Origin: Rhodococcus sp. NBC_00297
Lineage (GTDB): Bacteria; Actinomycetota; Actinomycetes; Mycobacteriales; Mycobacteriaceae
Assembly (NCBI RefSeq): GCF_036173065.1
Contig: NZ_CP108041.1
Span: 1,984,001 to 2,048,000, forward strand
DNA length: 64,000 bases
Reading direction: 5' to 3'
Below are positions 42,316-51,145 of this stretch, one piece after another. Numbering within the stretch: position 1 is the first letter of the stretch; every line of letters starts with the position of its first letter. The notes below the pieces were generated by a model. The model ran no database searches and was not told the origin of the DNA. It was given only the letters and a program-made list of their open reading frames with translations. A program made the position numbers and the translations under genes.

Positions 42316-42639
42316 TCAGACGGCCGACTGGTGGTGACGCTGGGTCTCGAAGAACTCGGCCCAGGAGTCCACCTCGGGGTGCTGCTTGATCAGGGCCCGG
42401 CGCTGACGCTCGGTCATGCCGCCCCAGACGCCGAACTCGACACGGTTGTCGAGGGCGTCCGCTCCGCACTGCATGAGCACGGGGCAGTGACGGCAGATCG
42501 TTGCGGCCTTGCGCTGCGCGGCGCCGCGGACGAACAGTTGATCGGGATCCACTCCCCGGCATCGCGCCTGCGATACCCATGCGATGCGCGCTTCGGCTTC
42601 CCCGATGTCGAGCGCTGCATTCGGCGTTCCTGTGTGCAT
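42316..42639 (-). CDS. whiB4: WhiB-family iron-sulfur regulator, WhiB4 type
   Basis: 107 aa. Four cluster cysteines C27, C49, C52 and C58 (C-x21-C-x2-C-x5-C), then the GVWGGMTERQRR turn and basic DNA-binding segment. WhiB proteins hold a [4Fe-4S] cluster and bind sigma factor; WhiB4 in M. tuberculosis (Rv3681c) senses oxidants. Position next to ponA2 and the ATPase pair supports the WhiB4 assignment. It diverges from ponA2; the palindrome at 42747-42772 lies between them. Confidence 0.9.
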   Translation of the reverse strand: MHTGTPNAALDIGEAEARIAWVSQARCRGVDPDQLFVRGAAQRKAATICRHCPVLMQCGADALDNRVEFGVWGGMTERQRRALIKQHPEVDSWAEFFETQRHHQSAV

Positions 42640-42746
42640 TCGTTGACCCCTTACCGTCGGCGAACACCGTTTCCCTGGCGTTCCGGGCGTCCCACCCGCC
42701 GACGCAGCTCACGCTGCACAGCGAACTGAGGAGCACCCCACTAACT

Positions 42747-42772
42747 GATGTGATTGTTATCTGAATCACATC
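42747..42772. promoter_or_regulatory. 9-bp inverted repeat between whiB4 and ponA2
   Basis: GATGTGATT (42747-42755) and AATCACATC (42764-42772) flank GTTATCTG. The arms contain TGTGA/TCACA as in Crp sites, but the spacing between them is 12 instead of 6, so a different dimeric regulator is likely. It is 108 bases from the whiB4 start and 153 from ponA2. Confidence 0.45.
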
Positions 42773-42911
42773 GTGTCCATCAATGTAGGGGAAAGGCCGC
42801 GCGGGAAGCAAGGTGGGGGATCACTTTTCTGGTACGCCCGTGCGATCGGTCACATCGGAGCAGGTCAGCCGTCCACATGTCCGGTACGGGCTGTGTCCCG
42901 GAGGAGCCACG

Positions 42912-42917
42912 TACTCT
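42912..42917 (+). promoter_or_regulatory. -10 box of ponA2 (leaderless)
   Basis: TACTCT lies seven bases before the GTG at 42925, and there is no ribosome site next to that GTG. Confidence 0.45.
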
Positions 42918-42924
42918 GTTGTTC

Positions 42925-45294
42925 GTGCCGATCGCCAAGACTGTCGCCAAACTCGCCGGGTGCTCCGCCCTGGCCGGCGCGCTGCTCGCCGGAGTCATGT
43001 TCCCGCTCGCCGGCGGGTTCGGATTCGCGTCCAACCGCGCCGCCGACACCGTGGACAACGTCTCCGCGGAACTCGTCGAGGGAACGGTGCCCGCCGTGTC
43101 CACGATGGTGGACTCCGCGGGCAACCCCATCGCGTGGCTCTACGAGCAACGACGCTTCGAGGTGCCGAGCGACCGCATCTCCAACGAGATGAAGCTCGCC
43201 ATCGTCTCCATCGAGGACCGCCGGTTCGCCGAGCACGAGGGCGTCGACTGGCAGGGCACGGTGCGCGCCTTCCTGACCAACACCACCAGCGGACAGGTGG
43301 AGCAGGGCGCGTCCACCCTCGATCAGCAGTACGTGAAGAACTACCAACTGCTCGTCGTCGCCAAGACGGACGCCGAACGCCGCGCCGCCATCGAGACCAC
43401 TCCCGCGCGCAAGATCCGCGAGATCCGCATGGCGCTGACGCTGGACAAGCAGCTGACCAAGGACGAGATCCTCACGCGCTACCTCAACCTGGTGCCGTTC
43501 GGTAACTCGTCCTACGGCATCCAGGACGCGGCACAGACGTACTTCGGCATCGACGCGAGCCAGCTGAGCCTGACGCAGGCGGCGATGCTCGCGGGCATGG
43601 TGCAGTCCAGCTCCGCCCTCAACCCGTACACCAACTACGACGGCGTGATGGCGCGACGGAACACCGTTCTCGACACGATGATCCAGAACATCCCGGACCG
43701 CGCGGCGGAGATCGAGGCCGCCAAGGCCGAGCCACTGGGCGTGCTGCCGGAGCCCAACCAGTTGCCGCGCGGCTGCATCGCCGCCGGTGATCGTGGCTTC
43801 TTCTGTGACTACGCGCTGCAGTACCTGGCCGACGCCGGCATCAGCAAGGACCAGGTGGACAAGGGCGGTTATCTGATCAAGACCACTCTCGACCCGGCCG
43901 TGCAGTCCTCCACGAGCGCCGCCCTGTCCGGGAACAGCAGCCCGGATCTCGACGGTGTCGCGACGGTCATGAACGTCATCGCGCCGGGGCAGGACTCGCA
44001 CCGCATCCTCGCAATGGGGTCGTCACGGCGCTACGGCCTGAACGGCGACGCCAACGAGACCGTCCAGCCGCAGCCGTACTCCCTGGTGGGCAGCGGTGCC
44101 GGGTCGATCTTCAAGATCTTCACCACCGCCGCCGCGATGGAGAAGGGCCTCGGCACGTCCGCGGTCCTGCAGGTGCCCAACCGCGTCGAGGTCAAGGGAC
44201 TCGGCGACGGCGGTGCGCGCGGGTGCCCTCCCTCGACGTACTGCGTGACCAACGCCGGCAACTACCCGCAGTCGCTCTCGGTGACCGACGCGCTGGCACA
44301 GTCCCCCAACACCGCCTTCGTGAAGCTGATCGAGTCGGTCGGCGTCACCCCGACGGTCGACATGGCCGTCCGCCTGGGCCTGCGCTCGTACACGCTGCCC
44401 GGAACAGCCGGCCAGGGCACCGACCAGAGCCTCGCCGACTACCAGAAGGAGGCGAACCTCGGCTCCTTCACGCTCGGACCGACCTACGTCAATCCGCTGG
44501 AACTGTCCAACGTGGCCGCGACCCTCGCGTCCGGCGGCAAGTGGTGCCCGCCCAACCCGATCGACAGCGTCTTCGATCGCAGCGGCAAGCAGATCCCCGT
44601 CACGCAGCAGGCGTGCGAGCAGGTCGTGGAGCCGGGACTGGCGAACACACTGGCCAACGCGATGAGCAAGGACGATCAGCCCGGCGGCACGTCGGCGTCC
44701 GCCGCGAGCTCGGTGGGCTGGTCGCTGCCGATGTCCGGCAAGACCGGCACCACGGAATCGCACCGGTCCTCGGGATTCCTCGGATTCACGAACCGGTACG
44801 CGGCCGCCGCCTACACCTACGGCGATTCCCCGACTCCCAGCGAGATCTGCTCGTTCCCGCTGCGCCCGTGTGGTTCGGGCAACCTGTTCGGCGGTAACGA
44901 GCCTGCACGGACCTGGTACGACGCGATGGATCCGGTGGCCACGAACTTCGGCGACGTCGGACTCCCGGCCGTCGACCAGAAGTACGTGCGCGGATCGGCC
45001 AACGGCCAGGTTCCCGACGTCACGGGCCTGACGCAGAACTCCGCGACCTCGCAGTTGCAGGCCGCAGGGTTCCGCGTGCAGGTGGCGACCACCGCGTCGT
45101 CGGAGGGTCGGGGCACCGTGGTCAGCACGTCACCCTCGGGTTCCGCCATTCCGGGATCGACGGTCACGATCTACATCAGCGACGGGTCCGTCCGGGCGGC
45201 ACCGGCAGCCCCGGCGCCGGGGATCCAGCTTCCGGCGTTGCCGCCCGGGGTCACCCTGCCGGCGATCCCCGGGCTGACGGCACCGCCGCGCTAG
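42925..45294 (+). CDS. ponA2: Bifunctional class A penicillin-binding protein, PonA2 type
   Basis: 789 aa from GTG 42925. One membrane anchor (LAGCSALAGALLAGVMFPLAG) is followed by the glycosyltransferase 51 domain (catalytic Glu in SIEDRRFAEHEGVD). The transpeptidase domain has SIFK (catalytic Ser and Lys), SPN and SGKTGTTE. A C-terminal PASTA domain (VPDVTGLTQNSATSQLQAAG) precedes a proline-rich tail. It polymerises and cross-links peptidoglycan. A longer frame exists upstream, but the TACTCT box supports this start. Matches Rv3682, which is needed for survival of acid and respiratory stress in mycobacteria. Confidence 0.94.
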   Translation: MPIAKTVAKLAGCSALAGALLAGVMFPLAGGFGFASNRAADTVDNVSAELVEGTVPAVSTMVDSAGNPIAWLYEQRRFEVPSDRISNEMKLAIVSIEDRRFAEHEGVDWQGTVRAFLTNTTSGQVEQGASTLDQQYVKNYQLLVVAKTDAERRAAIETTPARKIREIRMALTLDKQLTKDEILTRYLNLVPFGNSSYGIQDAAQTYFGIDASQLSLTQAAMLAGMVQSSSALNPYTNYDGVMARRNTVLDTMIQNIPDRAAEIEAAKAEPLGVLPEPNQLPRGCIAAGDRGFFCDYALQYLADAGISKDQVDKGGYLIKTTLDPAVQSSTSAALSGNSSPDLDGVATVMNVIAPGQDSHRILAMGSSRRYGLNGDANETVQPQPYSLVGSGAGSIFKIFTTAAAMEKGLGTSAVLQVPNRVEVKGLGDGGARGCPPSTYCVTNAGNYPQSLSVTDALAQSPNTAFVKLIESVGVTPTVDMAVRLGLRSYTLPGTAGQGTDQSLADYQKEANLGSFTLGPTYVNPLELSNVAATLASGGKWCPPNPIDSVFDRSGKQIPVTQQACEQVVEPGLANTLANAMSKDDQPGGTSASAASSVGWSLPMSGKTGTTESHRSSGFLGFTNRYAAAAYTYGDSPTPSEICSFPLRPCGSGNLFGGNEPARTWYDAMDPVATNFGDVGLPAVDQKYVRGSANGQVPDVTGLTQNSATSQLQAAGFRVQVATTASSEGRGTVVSTSPSGSAIPGSTVTIYISDGSVRAAPAAPAPGIQLPALPPGVTLPAIPGLTAPPR

Positions 45295-45324
45295 CTGCGG
45301 CAGTGCCGTGCGGCGGCGAGTGCC

Positions 45325-45798
45325 CTACAGCCGAGCCTTGACCGCGGCCGAGATGCGGGAGCCGTCGGCCTTGCCGGCGGCGATCGCCGTGGCGGCCTTC
45401 ATGACCTGTCCCATCTGTCGCATCGCCGGGCGCTCACCGAGTTCCTCGGCCACCTGCGCGATGGCCGTGTCGGCGACGTCGGCCAGTTCCGCGTCGGTCA
45501 GCGGCGTCGGCAGGTACTCGTCGATGATCTGCGCCTCGGCACGCTCGGTGGCGGCGAGTTCACCGCGCCCGTTCTGGGTGTAGATCTCGGCGGACTCGCC
45601 GCGCTTCTTCGATTCCTTGGCCAGCACGCGCAGCACGTCCTCGTCGGTGAGCTCGTGTGCTTCCTTGCCCGACACCTTCTCGGTCTGTACCGCCGACAGC
45701 AGCATTCGCAGCGTCGCCGTCCGGAGCTTGTCCTTCGCCTTCATCGATGTCGTCAGATCCGCCCGCAGGCGCTTTTCCATGTCACAGTTCTCGGCCAT
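45325..45798 (-). CDS. YqeY-family GatB-like helical protein
   Basis: 157 aa. GatB/YqeY signature: MKAKDKLRTATLRMLLSAVQ, a KESKKRGESAEIYTQNGR turn, EAQIIDEYLPTPLTDAEL and MGQVMKAATA near the end. YqeY resembles the tRNA-binding tail of GatB and may influence tRNA-dependent amidotransfer or stress response; the exact role is unknown. It diverges from the metallophosphoesterase gene, with 24 bp between the two starts. Confidence 0.9.
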   Translation of the reverse strand: MAENCDMEKRLRADLTTSMKAKDKLRTATLRMLLSAVQTEKVSGKEAHELTDEDVLRVLAKESKKRGESAEIYTQNGRGELAATERAEAQIIDEYLPTPLTDAELADVADTAIAQVAEELGERPAMRQMGQVMKAATAIAAGKADGSRISAAVKARL

Positions 45799-45809
45799 GT
45801 CGGAAACGG

Positions 45810-45815
45810 TACTGT
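45810..45815 (+). promoter_or_regulatory. -10 box of the metallophosphoesterase gene (leaderless)
   Basis: TACTGT lies seven bases before GTG 45823, the same arrangement as at 371-384 in the element. Confidence 0.45.
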
Positions 45816-45822
45816 CGATGAG

Positions 45823-46839
45823 GTGTCCGGTACATCAGCGTTCCCCCGTCGCTCGGCGCACTCGCTCCCGAGTCTGCAGTCGGCCGCGCGTTCTCTCGCC
45901 ACTCCCGGAGGGATCGCGGCTCTCGCCGCGGGATCGGCGGCGGTGGGGTTGACCTACGCCACGGCCATCGAGCGGAACGCCTTCGCGCTGCGGGAGACCA
46001 CCATGCCGGTTCTCGCCCCGGGGTCGTCGACGCTGCGTGTCCTGCACATCAGCGACCTGCACATGATGCCGGACCAGAAACTCAAGCAGAACTGGGTGCG
46101 TGAGCTCGATCGGCTCGAACCCGATCTCGTCGTGAACACCGGCGACAACCTGTCCCACCAGCGGTCGGTGCCGGCCGTGGTGCAGTCGCTCGGGTCGCTC
46201 CTCGGTCGGCCAGGGCTGTTCGTGTTCGGCTCGAACGACTACTTCGCGCCCGTGCCCAAGAACCCCCTCAAGTACTTCTCGAAGAATCACAAGAAGGTGT
46301 TCGGGAACCCGCTGCCGTGGCAGGACCTGCGGGCGGCCTTCACCGAGCGCGGGTGGATGGACGTCACCCACGTCCGCCGCGAGCTCGAGGTGTCCGGCGT
46401 CCGGATCGCGACGGCCGGGGTGGACGATCCGCACCTGAAGCGTGATCGCTACGACACCATCGCCGGCGCGCCGAACCCCATCGCCGACGTGAGCATCGGC
46501 ATCACCCACTCACCCGAACCGCGCGTGCTCGATCGCTTCGCGGCGGACGGATACGACCTGGTGCTCGCGGGACACACCCACGGCGGCCAACTGTGCCTCC
46601 CGTTCTACGGCGCACTGGTGACCAACTGCGAGCTCGACCGCTCTCGCGTCAAGGGACCCTCGCGCTGGGGTGCCCACACCCGACTGCACGTCTCGGCCGG
46701 ACTCGGGACGTCGCCGTATGCGCCGTACCGCTTCTGCTGCCGTCCCGAGGCCACCCTGATCACTCTCGTTCCGGCGAAGCGTCCGCCCAGGACCTCACCC
46801 GAACAGGGCGTTTCGCGTTCCGAAGCCATGGTGCGATAG
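45823..46839 (+). CDS. Calcineurin-like metallophosphoesterase
   Basis: 338 aa from GTG 45823. Metal motifs are HISDLHMMP (D-x-H), VNTGDNL (GD), GSNDYF in place of GNHD, and GHTHGGQ. An N-terminal hydrophobic segment (GIAALAAGSAAVGLTYATAI) may anchor it in the membrane. Related proteins hydrolyse phospholipid head groups or UDP-linked lipids. Equivalent to Rv3683 downstream of ponA2. The tRNA-Pro gene follows 36 bp after its stop. Confidence 0.87.
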   Translation: MSGTSAFPRRSAHSLPSLQSAARSLATPGGIAALAAGSAAVGLTYATAIERNAFALRETTMPVLAPGSSTLRVLHISDLHMMPDQKLKQNWVRELDRLEPDLVVNTGDNLSHQRSVPAVVQSLGSLLGRPGLFVFGSNDYFAPVPKNPLKYFSKNHKKVFGNPLPWQDLRAAFTERGWMDVTHVRRELEVSGVRIATAGVDDPHLKRDRYDTIAGAPNPIADVSIGITHSPEPRVLDRFAADGYDLVLAGHTHGGQLCLPFYGALVTNCELDRSRVKGPSRWGAHTRLHVSAGLGTSPYAPYRFCCRPEATLITLVPAKRPPRTSPEQGVSRSEAMVR

Positions 46840-46875
46840 AGTTGCAGAGCTGCCCTGACGGGGAGTGAACGGCCA

Positions 46876-46949
<74 letters not shown>

Positions 46950-46968
46950 CTCGTGGTTGAGACACGAA

Positions 46969-47006
46969 GGAAGGCCCTGCACCGGGATGCCGGTACAGGG
47001 CCTTCC
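46969..47006. terminator. Bidirectional terminator after tRNA-Pro
   Basis: GGAAGGCCCTG (46969-46979) and CAGGGCCTTCC (46996-47006) form an 11-bp stem with an inner CCGG/CCGG stem, between the tRNA and the convergent DUF1330 gene. Confidence 0.75.
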
Positions 47007-47018
47007 GTCATGTCGAGG

Positions 47019-47384
47019 TCAGGGCCAGGGGACCGTGGCCTGCAGAACGGCTTCCTGCAGCGCAGTCGTGCGGAGCTCCGTCACCTTCTGATACTCCGGA
47101 TCGGCCACCATCTCGCTGAATGCCGTTCGCGACGGATAGCGGACGAGAAGCACCGCGTCCCAGCTCTGTCCGGTCTCCGCGACGAGCGGTGTCGAGCCGT
47201 CGCCCGCGAACAGGACCTCGCCCCCGTGGCGGGGGAGAAAGGTCTCGTCGAGCTCCCGCGCATAGTCCGCGTACGAGTCCCGACCACCCTCCGCGAAGCG
47301 GAGGAGGTTGAGCATCACCACCGGTCCCCCGGGATCGTCTTCCAGGAAACGCTTCAGGTCTCTTCCACGAGGATCGATGGCCAT
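47019..47384 (-). CDS. DUF1330-type protein
   Basis: 121 aa, dimeric alpha-beta barrel-like. Typical DUF1330 pattern: VVMLNLLRFAEGGRDSYADYAREL, then GEVLFAGDG, WDAVLLVRYPSRTAFSEMVADPEYQ. Related proteins have no established reaction. It lies between the tRNA terminator and the polyol island; the polyol dehydrogenase ends 48 bp upstream on the same strand. Confidence 0.8.
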   Translation of the reverse strand: MAIDPRGRDLKRFLEDDPGGPVVMLNLLRFAEGGRDSYADYARELDETFLPRHGGEVLFAGDGSTPLVAETGQSWDAVLLVRYPSRTAFSEMVADPEYQKVTELRTTALQEAVLQATVPWP

Positions 47385-47432
47385 GTCTCCAGTATGAGAG
47401 ACACTCGCCGTCGGAACAGCCGAATCCCGGCG

Positions 47433-48899
47433 TCAGACCGGTGATGCCACGAGCAGCCGGACCGTCCCGATCGGGCCGTCGTCCTGCAGCCGACGCTTCG
47501 CGCGCTGGTACGCCACGCGCAGTCGCACGCTCGTCGTCAGGTCCCCGAAGACGTCGGGTTGGGCCAGGAACGCACCGGGGCTGTCGTGGTCGGCCCGCGC
47601 CAGTGCGCAGAGCTGATCCGCCGCCCGGTCGGGCAGCGTCACTCCCCCTTCGATGCATGCGCACCACGCCGCGAGCATCAGGGCTGCGTGATCGATCGAC
47701 CGGTCGTCGCGCAGTTTGTCCCGCACGACGGGCAGGACGAACTTCGGGATGCGCGACGTCGCGTCGACCACCTGACGCGCCACCGTGTCCTGCACGGCCG
47801 GGCTGCCGAAGCGTGCGAGCAGATCGTCGATGTACGTGTCGAGGTCCACGCCGGGAACGAGTCCCACGGTGGGCGCCGCCTCGTGGCGCATGTATGAGGC
47901 CACGAAGGCCCCGAGGTCGGGGTCGGCCATCACCTCGTGCACGAACGTCTTCCCGGCCAGCACACCGAGGTACCCGAGCATCTGATGGGAGGCGTTGAGG
48001 AGTCGGAGCTTCATCCGCTCGAACGGCACGACGTCCGTGACCACCTGGACGCCCACGTCCTCGAACGGTGGCCGCCCGTCGGAGAAGTCGTCCTCGAGAG
48101 CCCACTGCGCGAACGATTCGGACCGCACCGGCCAGGCGTCGTCGATGCCCGTCCGGCGGCGCACCGAGTCGATCACGGCCGGCGACGTCGCAGGGGTGAT
48201 CCGGTCCACCATGGAGTTCGGGAACGCGACGGAGTCGTCGATCCAGTCGGCGAGCGCGCCGTCGTGGTGACGGGCGAACGACACCAGCGCGGCACGGGCC
48301 ACGGTACCGTTTCCGACGATGTTGTCGCACGACATGACGGTGAACGGCGCGGTGCCCTCGTCGCGGCGACGGCGGAGTGCCACCGTGAGGAACCCGAGGA
48401 CGCTGACCGGCGCGTCGAGAGACATCAGGTCGTGGCGCGTGGCGTCGTCCCGGGGATCGAAGGCACCGGTCGCGTCGTCGATGCCGTAGCCCGACTCGGT
48501 GATGGTGAGCGAGACGATGTGCGTGGTGGGTGCCGCGAGCGTCGCGACGACGAGATCCGGGTCGTCCGGCGCGTAGAGGTAGCGGGCGATGGACCCCACG
48601 ATGCGGGTGTCCTCCGCGCCGTCCGGATGCACCGTGCTGAGGGTGTAGAGCTGGTCCTGGGCAGCGGCGGTGTCACGCGCCGCCGCGTCGGCGGGCATGA
48701 CACCGACACCGCAGATCGCCCAGCCGAGGTGCCCCGCGGCGAGCAACCGGTCGACGTACATCGCCTCGTGCGCTCGATGGAAGGCGCCGACACCGATGTG
48801 GACGATGCCGCACACCAGGGTCGAGCCGTCCACTCGATGACGCGGAACCGTCACGCCCGCAGGCGGTGCGGTGAGGGCGTCCTGGATCGAGATGGTCAC
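47433..48899 (-). CDS. Polyol-specific long-chain dehydrogenase (mannitol dehydrogenase family)
   Basis: 488 aa. The N-terminal Rossmann domain (IVHIGVGAFHRAHEAMYVDRLL) and C-terminal domain with the catalytic K-x4-N-x2-H motif (KLRLLNASH) define the zinc-independent mannitol dehydrogenase family. It oxidises a polyol such as mannitol, arabinitol or galactitol to a 2-ketose with NAD+. Last gene of a leftward unit with the ABC importer; the hairpin at 48935-48990 separates it from the binding-protein gene. The products would feed the FGGY kinase and aldolase of the same island. Confidence 0.92.
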   Translation of the reverse strand: MTISIQDALTAPPAGVTVPRHRVDGSTLVCGIVHIGVGAFHRAHEAMYVDRLLAAGHLGWAICGVGVMPADAAARDTAAAQDQLYTLSTVHPDGAEDTRIVGSIARYLYAPDDPDLVVATLAAPTTHIVSLTITESGYGIDDATGAFDPRDDATRHDLMSLDAPVSVLGFLTVALRRRRDEGTAPFTVMSCDNIVGNGTVARAALVSFARHHDGALADWIDDSVAFPNSMVDRITPATSPAVIDSVRRRTGIDDAWPVRSESFAQWALEDDFSDGRPPFEDVGVQVVTDVVPFERMKLRLLNASHQMLGYLGVLAGKTFVHEVMADPDLGAFVASYMRHEAAPTVGLVPGVDLDTYIDDLLARFGSPAVQDTVARQVVDATSRIPKFVLPVVRDKLRDDRSIDHAALMLAAWCACIEGGVTLPDRAADQLCALARADHDSPGAFLAQPDVFGDLTTSVRLRVAYQRAKRRLQDDGPIGTVRLLVASPV

Positions 48900-48934
48900 G
48901 GCAGCGGTGCCTTTCGAGTGGTACGACGTGGAAC

Positions 48935-48990
48935 GCGGTGGCGCTCCCGTTCACCGGGATCGAGCCGGTGAGACAGAAGAGCGCCACCGC
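48935..48990 (-). terminator. Intercistronic stem-loop after the binding-protein gene
   Basis: A 12-bp perfect outer stem (GCGGTGGCGCTC 48935-48946 with 48979-48990) encloses an inner TCACCGG/CCGGTGA stem. It lies between the binding-protein stop (49007) and the dehydrogenase start (48899). It probably stabilises upstream mRNA or partly terminates, giving more binding protein than dehydrogenase. Confidence 0.65.
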
Positions 48991-49006
48991 AGTTGGGGAC
49001 GGCCGG

Positions 49007-49975
49007 TCAGCAGGCCGACTTGTACACGTACTGCGCGCCGTCGCCGTCGATCGTGTCCGCGGTGATGACGTGGAATCCGGTGGAGATGTCCTTCTCGGTG
49101 GGCTTGTCCTCGAGCGAGGCGACGGCCTGCTCGACGCCGTCGGTGCCGATGGTGGCCGGCTGCTGGGCGATGAGCGCCTGGACCGTTCCCTCGCGGAGCT
49201 GCTTCACCTGGGCGGGGCCGGCGTCGAAGCCGACGATCTTGACCTGCTCCTGCTTCCCGGTCTGGCGGACGCCGGTCGCGGTGCCCTCCGCGGCGAAGGT
49301 GTTGGTGGCGAAGACACCGACGATGTCGGGATCCTTGGCGATGGCGGCGGAGATCAGACGAGCGGCCTCGGCCGGATCGTTGTGGCTGTACTGCACTCCG
49401 AGGTACTGGAAGGCCGAGTTGCCCGCGGCCGCATCTTCGAATCCCTTGACGCGGGCGTCGGTGGTGGAGACGCCGGGGTCGGTGGAGATGACGATGACCT
49501 TGCCGCCGTTCGGGTTCAACCCCTCGATCGCGTTGAACGCCTCGGCGCCGCCGCCCTCGTTGTCCGACGAGATGGCCGACACGGCCTTCGACGGATCCTC
49601 GAGCGTCGTGTCGACGAGGACGACCTTGATTCCGGCCTGCGCGGCGGCGTCGAGCGGTGCCTGCATCGCGGACACGTCGGTGGGGGCGATGAGAATCGCG
49701 GCGGGACGAGAGGCGACGACCGAATCGACGATCGGCTTCTGCAGGGTCGGGTCGAACTTGGCGGGACCCTGGACGTCGACCGTGTAACCGGCGGCCTGAG
49801 CGGCGTCCTGGATGCCGCACTGCATGCTGATGTAGAACTCGTCGCCGCTGACGCCCTGGATGAACGCGAGCTTCTTCTCACCGCCGCCCGAGTCGGACGA
49901 ACAGCCGGCGAGCACGAAGGTGGAGAGTGACGCGGCTGCCAGCGCAGCGGCGGCGACGGTCCGGGATGTACGCAT
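49007..49975 (-). CDS. Sugar/polyol ABC importer, substrate-binding lipoprotein (RbsB type)
   Basis: 322 aa. The signal peptide ends in the lipobox LAGC (STFVLAGCSSDSGG). The Peripla_BP_4 fold starts KLAFIQGVSGDEFYISMQCG, with the hinge segments ILIAPTDVSAMQ and VVLVDTTLEDPS, as in ribose/xylose-type binding proteins. It delivers the sugar or polyol to the permease encoded next. First strongly expressed component of the importer; the gene lies 72 bp downstream of the permease gene. Confidence 0.92.
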   Translation of the reverse strand: MRTSRTVAAAALAAASLSTFVLAGCSSDSGGGEKKLAFIQGVSGDEFYISMQCGIQDAAQAAGYTVDVQGPAKFDPTLQKPIVDSVVASRPAAILIAPTDVSAMQAPLDAAAQAGIKVVLVDTTLEDPSKAVSAISSDNEGGGAEAFNAIEGLNPNGGKVIVISTDPGVSTTDARVKGFEDAAAGNSAFQYLGVQYSHNDPAEAARLISAAIAKDPDIVGVFATNTFAAEGTATGVRQTGKQEQVKIVGFDAGPAQVKQLREGTVQALIAQQPATIGTDGVEQAVASLEDKPTEKDISTGFHVITADTIDGDGAQYVYKSAC

Positions 49976-50047
49976 GGGTGAGTGATCTTTCCGGTAGGCC
50001 GAGCGTGGTGAGTGGAGTGTGCGATGAGGCCGAGCGACGGTGGTACG

Positions 50048-51145
50048 TCAGGGGTTTCGAGCCCACAGTCGTTTCAGTGAGGACGTCGACGCCCCGCGAG
50101 TGGCGGCGGCTCGGCGGCGTTGATCGAAGTACACGGCGGCGATGAGCACGGCACCGACGGCGACCTGCTGCCAGAAGGGCTGCACACCGACGATGACGAA
50201 GCCGTTCTGGAGCACGGCGGGAATGAAGAGTCCGATGACGGTGCCGAACATGGTGCCCACACCGCCGAAGAGGCTGGTGCCGCCGATGACGACCGCGGCG
50301 ATGACGTTGAGGTTGGTCTGCGACTGGCCGGCGATGGCCGTGGTGCCGTACTGCGAGAGCGACAGGATGCCCGCGAGACCGGCGAGCGTGCCGGACAGCG
50401 CGTAGACCTTGATCAGGTGCAGGTCGACCTTGATGCCGACGCGCCGGGCGGACTGCTCCTTGGACCCGACAGCGAAGGTGTGCAGGCCGAACCTTGTGCG
50501 GTGCAGCACGATACCGAACACGATGACGAACACCAGGGCGATGAAGGAGATGAGCGGGATGGTTGTCGCGGGCACGTTGCCGTAGCCGATCGTGTCGACC
50601 AGCACCGGCGGCACGTCGCGGATGTCGACACCACCGGTGATGACCTGGGCGAGACCCAGTGCGCCGCCGAGCGTACCCAGCGTCGCGATCAACGGAGGCA
50701 CCTTCGCGATACCGATGAGGAACCCGTTGAGCAGCCCCCACGCCAGCCCGCAGGCGACGGCCACGAGGATGCCGATGACGGCCACACTCCAGCCCTCGCC
50801 GCCGACGGCCCGCATCACCTTCGCGGCGACGACGCCGGAGAAGACGAGGACAGAGCCGATGGAGAGATCGATACCGCTGGTGACGATGACGAACGTCATC
50901 CCGATGCCGAGGACGGCGAGGATCGAGACGTTCTGGATGATCTGCCGGATGTTGCCCCACTCGGGGAAACTGTTCGGCGCGAGAATCGAGAACAGGATGC
51001 TGATCGCGAGCAGCACGATGACGATCTGGAACACCTGGACACGGGCGAGGCCGGCGAGGCTGCTCCGCAGATCGAACGAGCTGCCGTTCGACGACGGTTC
51101 GGGGGCCGAGGATCCCGCTGATTTCGGCAAGGTCTGATTGCTCAT
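50048..51145 (-). CDS. Sugar/polyol ABC importer permease (RbsC type)
   Basis: 365 aa with about nine membrane helices and a 40-residue hydrophilic N-terminus. The RbsC/BPD_transp_2 motif GIDLSIGSVLVFSGVVAAKV and the later SVGSKEQSARRVGIKV-like loop (AVGSKEQSARRVGI) and GGTSLFGGVGT are present. It starts four bases inside the ATPase gene (ATGA overlap). The channel works as a homodimer with two ATPase subunits. Confidence 0.92.
   Translation of the reverse strand: MSNQTLPKSAGSSAPEPSSNGSSFDLRSSLAGLARVQVFQIVIVLLAISILFSILAPNSFPEWGNIRQIIQNVSILAVLGIGMTFVIVTSGIDLSIGSVLVFSGVVAAKVMRAVGGEGWSVAVIGILVAVACGLAWGLLNGFLIGIAKVPPLIATLGTLGGALGLAQVITGGVDIRDVPPVLVDTIGYGNVPATTIPLISFIALVFVIVFGIVLHRTRFGLHTFAVGSKEQSARRVGIKVDLHLIKVYALSGTLAGLAGILSLSQYGTTAIAGQSQTNLNVIAAVVIGGTSLFGGVGTMFGTVIGLFIPAVLQNGFVIVGVQPFWQQVAVGAVLIAAVYFDQRRRAAATRGASTSSLKRLWARNP

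Noticed and set aside
41839..42729. Long plus-strand frame across the spacer and antisense to whiB4
   Set aside because: No ribosome site, atypical composition and overlap with whiB4.
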